Assembly: GCA_002084535.1 (NCBI GenBank)
Contig: NBLI01000191.1
Location: 1-6,620 of the forward strand
Reading direction: 5' to 3'
DNA from: Candidatus Zhuqueibacterota bacterium 4572_119
GTDB lineage: Bacteria; Zhuqueibacterota; Zhuqueibacteria; Thermofontimicrobiales; Thermofontimicrobiaceae
Length of the DNA stretch: 6,620 nt
Each line of letters opens with the position of its first letter. Position 1 is the first letter of the stretch. Positions 1-5,644 of the stretch are shown piece after piece. The translations under genes and the position numbers were made by a program. Under the pieces are notes generated by a model. It made no database searches and was not told where the DNA came from. It was given only the letters and a program-made list of their open reading frames with translations.

Positions 1-651
1 GCGCATTACTTTTGAACTAATCTCTTTTGGTTTATCGGACATCAAAACAGTATTACCCAGAGATTTGCTCATTTTTTTGCCATCCAGTCCGGGAAGTCTG
101 CCGAACTTAGTAATTTTTCCTTTGGGAACTATAAAAACATTGTCATAGGTTTTGTTAAAACGCCTGGCGATTTCACGAGTTAACTCGATGTGTGGTAATT
201 GATCCTCACCCACCGGCACCAGGTGTGCCTGGTAAAGCAAAATATCAGCAGCTTGCAAAACCGGATAGCCAAGATGCCCGAAAATCATTTTGCCTTCTGT
301 GCCTAAGTCCTTTGCCTGCTCTTTTACAGTTGGATTTCTTTCCAACCGGGGAACAGTTACCAGCATCGAACAAATCAGGAACAATTCAGCATGTTGTTTG
401 ATTTTGGACTGAATAAATATTGGACTCTTTTCCGGGTCTATGCCAGCGCTCAACCAGTCGATGACCATGTCCAGTGTATTTTGCTCAATTTCAGATGTAT
501 CCAGGTTTGTTGTTAACAAGTGGTAATCAGCGACAAGATGAAAATTTTCATATTCTCCCTGCAGTTTCACCCAGTTTTCCAACGCTCCGGCAAAGTTCCC
601 CAAATGTAACTTCCCTGTCGGTCGCATTCCACTCAAAATTCTTTTTTTCAT
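1..651 (-). CDS. trpS: Tryptophanyl-tRNA synthetase, N-terminal 217 residues (gene runs off the left edge)
   Basis: Cytoplasmic class I aminoacyl-tRNA synthetase that charges tRNA-Trp with tryptophan using ATP. Translating the minus strand from the ATG at 649-651 gives an unbroken frame to the window edge. It opens MKKRILSGMRPTG and carries the HIGH-type signature as HLGN at residues 16-19. The TrpRS-typical GEDQ is at residues 148-151, and PGLDGKKMSKS, the KMSKS loop of TrpRS, spans about residues 187-197. PGLDG before KMSKS and the PTGxLHLGN opening separate TrpRS from the related TyrRS. Bacterial TrpRS is usually about 320-350 residues, so roughly the last third, including most of the anticodon-binding helical part, lies outside the window. 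A GGAG about a dozen bases upstream of the ATG may be the ribosome site. The HNH gene ends 49 bases upstream on the same strand, so co-transcription is possible. Identification is firm. Confidence 0.96.
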   Translation of the reverse strand, partial: MKKRILSGMRPTGKLHLGNFAGALENWVKLQGEYENFHLVADYHLLTTNLDTSEIEQNTLDMVIDWLSAGIDPEKSPIFIQSKIKQHAELFLICSMLVTVPRLERNPTVKEQAKDLGTEGKMIFGHLGYPVLQAADILLYQAHLVPVGEDQLPHIELTREIARRFNKTYDNVFIVPKGKITKFGRLPGLDGKKMSKSLGNTVLMSDKPKEISSKVMR

Positions 652-700
652 CTATCGCAATCTCCAACCTCAATTCAAACCTGTTTTCAGATCCGAGTTT

Positions 701-1210
701 TTAATTCATATACAAATATGGTTTCCACCGATGATCGATCGTCCCGGCGGAATAACGTATAAAAAATATATGGTTTGGTCTCTTTGGCGGGCGCATCAAC
801 TTCATGGATGCTTGTTCCGGAGACCGGTCTCCTTTTTTATTATTACACTTAATACACGCGCACACCAGGTTTTCCCACGTGTCTTTGCCTCCGCGAACCC
901 TTGGAATAACATGATCAATTGTCAAAGGGATCGTCCTTTTCCCGCAATACTGGCATTGGTGACCGTCGCGTTTTATAATATTTTTCCGGGTCAGCATTAT
1001 TTGCTTCCTGGGTACATGTATATACCGCGTTAACCTTACAATGCTGGGAAGCGGAAATTTATCATTTACTGATCTGATAAATTCACAGTTCTTTTCCACG
1101 ATTTCCGCTTTTCCCAGGTAAATAAGCAGAAATGCCTTTTTTACGTTTGTAATGCTCATCGGCTGAAAACTTTGATTGAGCACCAGAACATGTGAGTTTA
1201 AAATATTCAT
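701..1210 (-). CDS. HNH endonuclease family protein
   Basis: Predicted stand-alone HNH (beta-beta-alpha-metal) nuclease of 169 residues. The first 70 residues form the N-terminal region often seen in this widespread HNH family, with a VLVLNQSFQPM-type opening and a KAFLLIYLGKAEIV segment. The HNH core follows. A zinc-holding pair C86-x2-C89 is matched by C119-x2-C122. The catalytic motif D99-H100 sits in TIDHVIPR, followed by R106-G107-G108, N114 (second position) and N123 (third, H/N position). The last 45 residues are basic. There is no DNA-recognition domain, no methyltransferase partner and no toxin-type fusion in the window, so restriction or competition roles have no support. Housekeeping DNA processing is possible but unproven. 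No clear Shine-Dalgarno sequence precedes the ATG; the upstream 33 bases are A/T-rich and a good promoter-like element lies behind them. The fold call is firm and the function unknown. Confidence 0.88.
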   Translation of the reverse strand: MNILNSHVLVLNQSFQPMSITNVKKAFLLIYLGKAEIVEKNCEFIRSVNDKFPLPSIVRLTRYIHVPRKQIMLTRKNIIKRDGHQCQYCGKRTIPLTIDHVIPRVRGGKDTWENLVCACIKCNNKKGDRSPEQASMKLMRPPKRPNHIFFIRYSAGTIDHRWKPYLYMN

Positions 1211-1547
1211 TTTTTATGACGCAGTAAAGTGTCCAAAAAAATAAACGCAAATTTACAATATTTTATTCTAATAGTCAAGATTTATTTTTTTATATATTTA
1301 CGGCAAAAACTTCATATCCAATATTAGGGTAACATTTAATCAAAATCAGCTTTTGTTGACAGGACAATCATGCCAAAGGCAGATACGACTGACCGTACAA
1401 GACATAACGGATTGACAAGATTTTATTAAAACATTTATCTCGAATCGGTCGTTTTAACAGTTTTTTGAATTGTTTTTCAAACCTCTCAGTTACTCAAATC
1501 GAACCAATTCTATTTGATAAAGAATAGAAATTAAAAAACAATAAAAT
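1211..1547. other. Gene-free region of 337 bases between the Trm112-like gene and the HNH gene
   Basis: The lower end holds the HNH promoter-like element. The middle (about 1354-1435) is less A/T-biased than its flanks and holds two TTGACA words on the plus strand, at 1355-1360 and within GGATTGACAAGATTTT at about 1411-1426. A 19-codon plus-strand reading frame starts at the ATG near 1369, but it has no coding support. A stem TTCTATT/AATAGAA (1508-1514 with 1523-1529, 8-base loop) lies about 20 bases past the Trm112 stop. No T-run follows it on the minus strand, so it is a poor intrinsic terminator. Nothing else was recognised. Confidence 0.5.
1248..1278 (-). promoter_or_regulatory. Putative promoter of the HNH gene
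   Basis: On the minus strand this reads TTGACT, 17 bases, then TAAATT: a five-of-six match to the sigma-70 -35 box and a four-of-six match to the -10 box at ideal spacing. The same bases also give TTG, 20 bases, TAAATTTG, which fits the TTG / TAnnTTTG promoter pattern of Bacteroidota. The predicted start point is near 1243, leaving a leader of about 33 bases before the HNH ATG. A close copy occurs at 4448-4478. Confidence 0.55.
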
Positions 1548-1712
1548 TTAAAACTTCTCCGCTTCATCGATCAACATTATCGGAATGTCATCTTTGATTT
1601 TATATTTAAGACGACACTTATCGCAGATCAGTTTTTCATTTTTTTTATCGTATTCCAATTCACCCTTGCATTGCGGGCAAGCCAAAATTTCCTGTAATTC
1701 TTTGCTTAACAT
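1548..1712 (-). CDS. Trm112/UPF0434 (YcaR-like) zinc-ribbon protein, 54 residues
   Basis: Small cytoplasmic zinc-ribbon protein. The frame runs from ATG (1710-1712) to TAA (1548-1550) and opens MLSKELQEILACPQCKG. Two zinc knuckles, C12-P-Q-C15 and C30-D-K-C33, are separated by 14 residues. They are followed by LKYKIKDDIPIMLIDEAEKF, which has the family's Y-x-I-x-D-x-IP-x-ML-x-x-EA ending. Length and layout match bacterial UPF0434 proteins, which are usually 55-65 residues. In eukaryotes and archaea Trm112 is the stabilising partner of several RNA and protein methyltransferases. The bacterial role is not well established; E. coli ycaR sits between lpxK and kdsB. No methyltransferase gene is visible here. 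The strong Shine-Dalgarno site fixes the start. It lies downstream of accA, separated by 188 bases. Identification is firm and function open. Confidence 0.93.
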   Translation of the reverse strand: MLSKELQEILACPQCKGELEYDKKNEKLICDKCRLKYKIKDDIPIMLIDEAEKF

Positions 1713-1717
1713 CTTTT

Positions 1718-1723
1718 TCTCCT
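1718..1723 (-). promoter_or_regulatory. Ribosome binding site of the Trm112-like gene
   Basis: The minus strand reads AGGAGA ending 5 bases before the ATG. This is the strongest Shine-Dalgarno sequence seen in the window, and it confirms the start of a gene short enough to be missed by length-filtered gene calling. Confidence 0.8.
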
Positions 1724-1900
1724 GGAAATATTAATTGCCAAAACGACTCTTGTATGCCACAAAATCAGCTTTAAAAAAATATAAAAAATTCAATGCTTCA
1801 TACTTTGTTTTTTTAACTAATTCCAAATATTTAAAACCATTACACGCTTTCTGACAGCTTCAAATATTTCAAACACTGGTTATTTACTCGCTTGCTTCCC

Positions 1901-2857
1901 TCATTCACTCCAAAAACCCATTTTTCCAAATTTCTCAATTCTGTTCTCGACCAATTCATCTTTTGCTACATTCTTCAGGGTTTTCAATTCTGCTAAAATT
2001 GTTTTCTTTAAAATTTTAGCGGCTCCATCATAATTTCGATGCGCGCCTCCCAGCGGTTCTTTAATAATGGCATCGAGGATTTCTAATTCCAGCAAATCAT
2101 TGGCAGTAACTTTCATCGCTTCTGCCGCTTGTCCAGCTTTCGCGTTGTCGTGCCACAGAATTGCCGCGCATCCTTCCGGTGATATTACGGAATACCACGT
2201 ATTCTCCAGCATTAACAACCGGTCTCCAACACCAATTCCTAATGCTCCGCCACTGGCTCCTTCTCCAATGACAATTATAAGAATTGGCACTGGCAAGCGC
2301 GACATCTCAAAAAGGTTTTTGGCGATTGCTTCAGCCTGACCACGCTCTTCAGCGCCAATGCCCGGATAGGCACCCGGTGTATCGATCAGACAAATAATCG
2401 GGCGATTGTATTTAGCGCCAAGTTTCATTATGCGCAATGCTTTTCGATAACCTTCAGGGTGCGGCATGGCAAAATTTCGAAACAACTTTTCTTTTGTAGT
2501 CCGACCTTTTTGGTGACCAACAATGACAACTTTCTCTTTGCCTATTTCCGCGAAACCAGCGACAATTGCCGGATCATCACCATAAGCCCTGTCACCGTGC
2601 ATCTCTAAAAAGGAATCTGTTATTCGCTCAATATAATCCAATGTATAAGGTCGTTCAGGATGCCGAGCCAATTGGACCCGCTGCCAGCGCGTCAGTTTTG
2701 AATAAATATCCCTGCTTAACTTTTTGGCTTTTTCTTCCAGCTTGGTGACTTCGTCTCTGAGATCAACATCCTCGTTCAGGGAATAATCCTTCATATCCTG
2801 AATCTTTTTCTCCAATTCAACTAAAGGACGTTCAAAATCTAAAAAATGTTTTTCCAT
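1901..2857 (-). CDS. accA: Acetyl-CoA carboxylase, carboxyltransferase subunit alpha
   Basis: Alpha subunit of the acetyl-CoA carboxylase carboxyltransferase. With AccD it moves the carboxyl group from carboxybiotin on BCCP to acetyl-CoA, making malonyl-CoA, the first committed step of fatty-acid synthesis. The 318 residues match the usual length (about 319 in E. coli). The N-terminal helical hairpin (1-60) begins MEKHFLDFERP. LARHPERPYTLDYI (63-76) and GHQKGR (114-119) follow. The crotonase-fold core shows LIDTPGAYPG at about 157-166 and EGASGGALGIGVGDR at 199-213, where the glycines form the oxyanion hole. SPEGCAAILW is at 226-235. No frameshift is visible. The stop is TGA at 1901-1903. The fusion ORF ends 34 bases upstream on the same strand, suggesting read-through transcription. 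The ribosome site is weak. accD, accB and accC are not in the window. Identification is firm. Confidence 0.98.
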   Translation of the reverse strand: MEKHFLDFERPLVELEKKIQDMKDYSLNEDVDLRDEVTKLEEKAKKLSRDIYSKLTRWQRVQLARHPERPYTLDYIERITDSFLEMHGDRAYGDDPAIVAGFAEIGKEKVVIVGHQKGRTTKEKLFRNFAMPHPEGYRKALRIMKLGAKYNRPIICLIDTPGAYPGIGAEERGQAEAIAKNLFEMSRLPVPILIIVIGEGASGGALGIGVGDRLLMLENTWYSVISPEGCAAILWHDNAKAGQAAEAMKVTANDLLELEILDAIIKEPLGGAHRNYDGAAKILKKTILAELKTLKNVAKDELVENRIEKFGKMGFWSE

Positions 2858-2891
2858 TCTATTTTCAGCCCGGTTTATTCGCTTTTTAACT

Positions 2892-4418
2892 CTAAATATT
2901 AAATAACGTTTTAATTATTATTTCAAAATCTAATTGTATTGAATAGTTCTTCATATAAAAATGATTATATTTTTTTTTATCCTGCAAAAATTCTGGATTT
3001 TTTTTATTGATTTGAGCCATACCGGTCAACCCGGGTTTTAAATCGATGTGGTCAGCATTTGATTTATCAGCATAAACGATGCTTGACCCGACCAGGCTAA
3101 TCTTCCCGGACAAAACAGACCAAAGTGATGGTATTCGTTTTTGTCTGCGCGACAGTTTTTGATTTTCAAATTCTAAAATTTCAACCTGGTTAAGATCCGT
3201 TGTGAGTATTTTGCGCTTGATAATCTTTTCATTTTTTATTATCCGAATAAATAAAAATTCCGGCAACGTAATAAATATTGCCAGCATAGAAAATATGACA
3301 TCAAAAGCACGCTTAATAACAATATTCTCCGACTGGTTCAGCCGGTAATTTATGTCCACCAATGGCAAGTCGCCAATATACTCAACCGATGCTTTCCCAA
3401 TGATCACATCCATGCTATTGGGTATTAATTTAAAATGTATATTTTGTTTTTTTGAGTGATGAATAATTTCCAATATGCGATCAAAGGAAATCTGTTCAAT
3501 GGAAAATATAACTTCTTTTGCGCGCGTTTGCTCAATGAATTTATCTAAAAACTTCACCGTGCCTAATACCGGGATTCCTGTTTCAGTTTCCTGATTTTTG
3601 CCCGGTTCATCCGGGAGTACAATTCCTGTTACATCATAACCGGTTTGATAATTTTCCCCAAGTTTTTCCGCGATTTTTCTCCCTGATTCAATTGGCGCCA
3701 CAATCAGGGCTTTTCTCCCCAATAAAGAATGTCCCAATAAATGATTAAAGGGAAATATATCCAACCTTGCCAATATTTTTAAATTAAAACGCCAACCTGC
3801 CAGCAACAAAATATTCAAGAATCCGGCAATTAAAACCACAGCACGCGAAAAGGCGTACTGATTGAAAAAAAAGGTCAATGATGTATTAATCATTAATCCC
3901 AGTGATACGCCATATATCGTTCGCAAAGATGAAAATTTTTTGCTAAAATAACTGCCTGTTGAAATGATGCAGCCCATCCATACGATTGAATATACTAACA
4001 TAACAGGAAGGTATGATTGCCAGGGGAAAAAATCAAAACGCAGGTAAACCCCAACGTAGATACCTAATAGCATTGAAAAATTTAAAAGAACAAAATCAAC
4101 AATTCCGGGCCAGATTCGGCTTAAAAATTTATTGGCAAATGTTAGAGAAGCACGTAACCAGATCCCTGTCAATAGAAACCATTGCGGAAAATAAAAATAC
4201 CGCTTTTGATAATGTTTCCCGACAAACAAATTCATTGCCCGGTAAAACTGGAGAATCAGGTCGATATCGCTTTTTTTAGAACTCTCTCCCTTAAAATGAA
4301 TGATCTTGGTGTCCGGCAGGTAATAAATTTTCCAGCCGGCTTCACCCACCCGGTAACACCAGTCCAGGTCTTCACCGTACATAAAAAAAGATTCATCCAG
4401 CATTCCCACTTCTTCCAC
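2892..4418 (-). CDS. Truncated GT2 glycosyltransferase fused to a WbaP-like polyprenyl glycosylphosphotransferase with altered active site; possible pseudogene
   Basis: Membrane ORF of 508 codons; numbering is from a GTG at 4416-4418. Residues 1-70 are the C-terminal part of a GT2 glycosyltransferase, with LDESFFMYGEDLDWCYR (7-23, including the ED catalytic-base motif), AGWKIYYLP and IIHFKGESSKKS (39-50). About five hydrophobic segments follow, near 78-97, 103-125, 133-155, 165-186 and 189-208. A Rossmann-like domain covers 235-355 (RKALIVAPIESGRKIAEKL, then GIPVLGT and VEYIGDLPLVDI), as in the N-terminal half of WbaP-type enzymes. The phosphoglycosyltransferase domain is 367-508, with IKRAFDVIFS at its start and KPGLTGMAQIN at 461-471. 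The usual D-E-L-P-Q is K427-R-I-P-S and SLVGPRP has become SLVGSSI, so catalysis is unlikely. The start is uncertain: an ATG at 4401-4403 preceded by GTGGGA is an alternative. Most of the GT2 N-terminal domain is absent. It could be a scaffold or anchor, or a decaying gene. Confidence 0.75.
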   Translation of the reverse strand: MEEVGMLDESFFMYGEDLDWCYRVGEAGWKIYYLPDTKIIHFKGESSKKSDIDLILQFYRAMNLFVGKHYQKRYFYFPQWFLLTGIWLRASLTFANKFLSRIWPGIVDFVLLNFSMLLGIYVGVYLRFDFFPWQSYLPVMLVYSIVWMGCIISTGSYFSKKFSSLRTIYGVSLGLMINTSLTFFFNQYAFSRAVVLIAGFLNILLLAGWRFNLKILARLDIFPFNHLLGHSLLGRKALIVAPIESGRKIAEKLGENYQTGYDVTGIVLPDEPGKNQETETGIPVLGTVKFLDKFIEQTRAKEVIFSIEQISFDRILEIIHHSKKQNIHFKLIPNSMDVIIGKASVEYIGDLPLVDINYRLNQSENIVIKRAFDVIFSMLAIFITLPEFLFIRIIKNEKIIKRKILTTDLNQVEILEFENQKLSRRQKRIPSLWSVLSGKISLVGSSIVYADKSNADHIDLKPGLTGMAQINKKNPEFLQDKKKYNHFYMKNYSIQLDFEIIIKTLFNI

Positions 4419-4466
4419 AACGCGCTTTCGTAAAAAAACAACGAATTTGAACTTACAAAAATTTTA
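4419..4466 (-). pseudogene. Out-of-frame remnant of the missing GT2 N-terminal part, broken at a T7 tract
   Basis: The fusion ORF stays open upstream of its GTG to a TAA at 4464-4466, and the nearest residues, FLRKRVVEEVG, look like genuine GT2 sequence. Beyond the T7 tract (the A-run at 4432-4438 on the plus strand) the better match switches frame. There AKIFVSSNSLFF reads like the V-S-G-a-c-l-l stretch that normally precedes the conserved Arg-Arg of GT2 enzymes. Five or eight T's instead of seven would join the two frames. That frame meets a TGA at about 4475-4477. No further GT2 sequence is recognisable beyond this point, so roughly 200 N-terminal residues are absent. Confidence 0.4.
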
Positions 4467-4478
4467 GCTAATAGTCAA
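4448..4478 (-). promoter_or_regulatory. Putative promoter ahead of the GT2/phosphoglycosyltransferase ORF
   Basis: The minus strand reads TTGACT, 17 bases, then TAAGTT. This is the same -35 word, spacing and near-same -10 word as at 1248-1278, with 23 of 31 positions identical and the first 11 the same. A start point near 4443 would give about a 25-base leader to the GTG at 4418. It also overlaps what may be relic GT2 coding sequence, so part of the match could be coincidence. Confidence 0.4.
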
Positions 4479-4623
4479 GTTTAAAATCTTCGACTCAGCA
4501 ACACCTCACCTGGACAGAGATGTCGTACACTTCAAAAAAGTAGATAATGCATCACTTATCAGTAATACAGCAACAGCTTTTTATTTAGCATTCACGATTT
4601 ATATCTCTATCAATTTAATTTTG
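4479..4623. other. Intergenic stretch upstream of the fusion ORF with no recognised gene
   Basis: On the minus strand all frames are broken by stops, and nothing matching the missing part of the GT2 domain was recognised. A weak stem GATAA/TTATC (around 4543-4560) lies past the lipoprotein gene but has no T-run. The plus strand is open here with a hydrophobic translation, discussed among the rejected items. Confidence 0.4.
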
Positions 4624-5628
4624 CTAATCCTCTTCAAAATACTCGAACGCGTCAATTATATCGAGATAAACGCCATCAAAGCCACTGTCTATAATTTTTT
4701 TTAAATATGACTCATCGTTCCCAAAAATTATATCCTGCCATGTTTCGTCCCAATACCTGACTTTGAAATTTCCTTCCCAATGAGGATTTTCTTCCTCCAT
4801 CCAGGACGGGGGATTGCTCCTCCATTCTTCTTTCCAATAGTAGCGATAATCCTCTGCTTCACCGATGCTCATATAGGCGATGATTAATCGTTTTCCTCCA
4901 TTTAATTTTGTTTTCAAACTTAAAATATTTTCTGCTGACAACTGCACGCCATCTTTAAAAAACAGATCAATAAGAATAATATCATAATTGGTGTTTTGTA
5001 ATGCGTCGAGGAATCCTTCTTTTGTACTAAATAAAGCGCAGTTTATCAGGTACAGAAAATTTTTAGCGTCAGCCAAAGACCTAATATCATCTGAATTTTC
5101 ATTAAAAGGATCGCCCGGATAATCCGGAATATTGTTCAGATCCCTGTGCTCAGCGGCAAATGAGATATAACCTTTTTCAAAGCATCTCTGGTATGATGAA
5201 TCTACAAATGATGTATCCCGGCAATAATCAGTCACCAAAACCTGCACATCATTTTGTTCAGCGACATCCATAAAACCAATCATTTCCTGCGTATCCTTTA
5301 GCGGGGTCGGTTCATAATCACCGTTATATCCATAAAACAAATCCTCGCGACCAACGCCATCAATTGCATTTAAATAACCCAACACAAGTTCCCCTGAAGC
5401 TTCTCCACTATCAGTAATGAGTTGATGTCCATTCTGGGGAATAATTAGAAAATCATTATCAAGTGACTTGGCATAAACACTGATTCCTTCCACAAAATCC
5501 CGCATGTCCTGCCGGTAATTTCTATTTTCATCATTGACATCTGTCCCATTATCTTTGCAACCATTGAATAGGATTGCCGCAATTAATAACATGGCGAAAA
5601 GGGTGCTTTTTTTCTTATATAATTGCAT
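4624..5628 (-). CDS. MJ1477/TM1410-family (GH114-like) glycoside hydrolase lipoprotein, circularly permuted
   Basis: Predicted secreted, lipid-anchored (beta/alpha)8-barrel of 334 residues. The N-terminus has KKK (5-7), a hydrophobic core and a relaxed lipobox FNGC with C24 as the lipidated residue. The family is recognised by IAYMSIGEAEDYRYYW (250-265), WMEEENPHWEGNFKVRYWDE (276-295), GFDGVYLDIIDAFEYFE (316-332), DFLIIPQNG (59-67), YLNAIDGVGREDLFYG (85-100) and VLVTDYC (130-136). The related GH114 enzymes cleave alpha-1,4-galactosaminan; the TM1410 branch has no proven substrate that I know of. The order of these motifs is unusual. Strands 5-8 come first (59-67, 85-100, 128-136, 153-159), then strands 1-4 (191-197, 216-222, 247-256, 316-323). 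The likely acid pair, by analogy with GH114, is E95 and D323. It begins 16 bases after the dehydrogenase stop. It probably acts on an extracellular or periplasmic polysaccharide. Confidence 0.87.
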   Translation of the reverse strand: MQLYKKKSTLFAMLLIAAILFNGCKDNGTDVNDENRNYRQDMRDFVEGISVYAKSLDNDFLIIPQNGHQLITDSGEASGELVLGYLNAIDGVGREDLFYGYNGDYEPTPLKDTQEMIGFMDVAEQNDVQVLVTDYCRDTSFVDSSYQRCFEKGYISFAAEHRDLNNIPDYPGDPFNENSDDIRSLADAKNFLYLINCALFSTKEGFLDALQNTNYDIILIDLFFKDGVQLSAENILSLKTKLNGGKRLIIAYMSIGEAEDYRYYWKEEWRSNPPSWMEEENPHWEGNFKVRYWDETWQDIIFGNDESYLKKIIDSGFDGVYLDIIDAFEYFEED

Positions 5629-5644
5629 TATACTTAATCGTCCC

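Noticed and set aside
192..704. Two plus-strand ORFs of 69 and 76 codons
   Set aside because: Mostly antisense to trpS, whose minus-strand translation is continuous and carries all class I synthetase motifs; the translations show no protein-like features.
731..1033. Plus-strand ORF of 100 codons
   Set aside because: Antisense shadow of the HNH gene, whose zinc and HNH motifs are clear on the minus strand.
1369..1428. Small plus-strand ORF of 19 codons beginning MPKADTTDRTRHNG
   Set aside because: Too short to judge, with only a poor ribosome site and no recognisable promoter -10 after the nearby TTGACA.
1508..1529. Stem TTCTATT/AATAGAA after the Trm112-like stop
   Set aside because: All but two pairs are A-T and no T-run follows on the transcribed strand, so it does not qualify as an intrinsic terminator.
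1341..1772. Exact 13-base direct repeat CAAAATCAGCTTT at 1341-1353 and 1760-1772, flanking the Trm112-like gene
   Set aside because: A 13-base match is expected about once by chance in A+T-rich sequence of this size, and there are no terminal inverted repeats or transposase to suggest an insertion.
1824..1874. Near-repeat CAAATATTTAAAAC / CAAATATTTCAAAC
   Set aside because: Low-complexity A/T words in an A/T-rich spacer; no third copy and no regular spacing.
2067..2748. Plus-strand ORFs of 90 and 60 codons
   Set aside because: Antisense shadows of accA.
4013..4433. Two plus-strand ORFs and a minus-strand 61-codon ORF
   Set aside because: All overlap the GT2 part of the fusion ORF in other frames. 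Only the first residues of the minus-strand one, at the T7 tract, are of interest, and they are treated as a frame remnant.
4468..4706. Plus-strand open frame of about 79 codons with a hydrophobic stretch (SNTATAFYLAFTIYISINLI)
   Set aside because: It has no start codon in a sensible place, its last third is antisense to the lipoprotein gene, and I recognise no family. Probably chance openness, though a membrane-protein relic cannot be ruled out.
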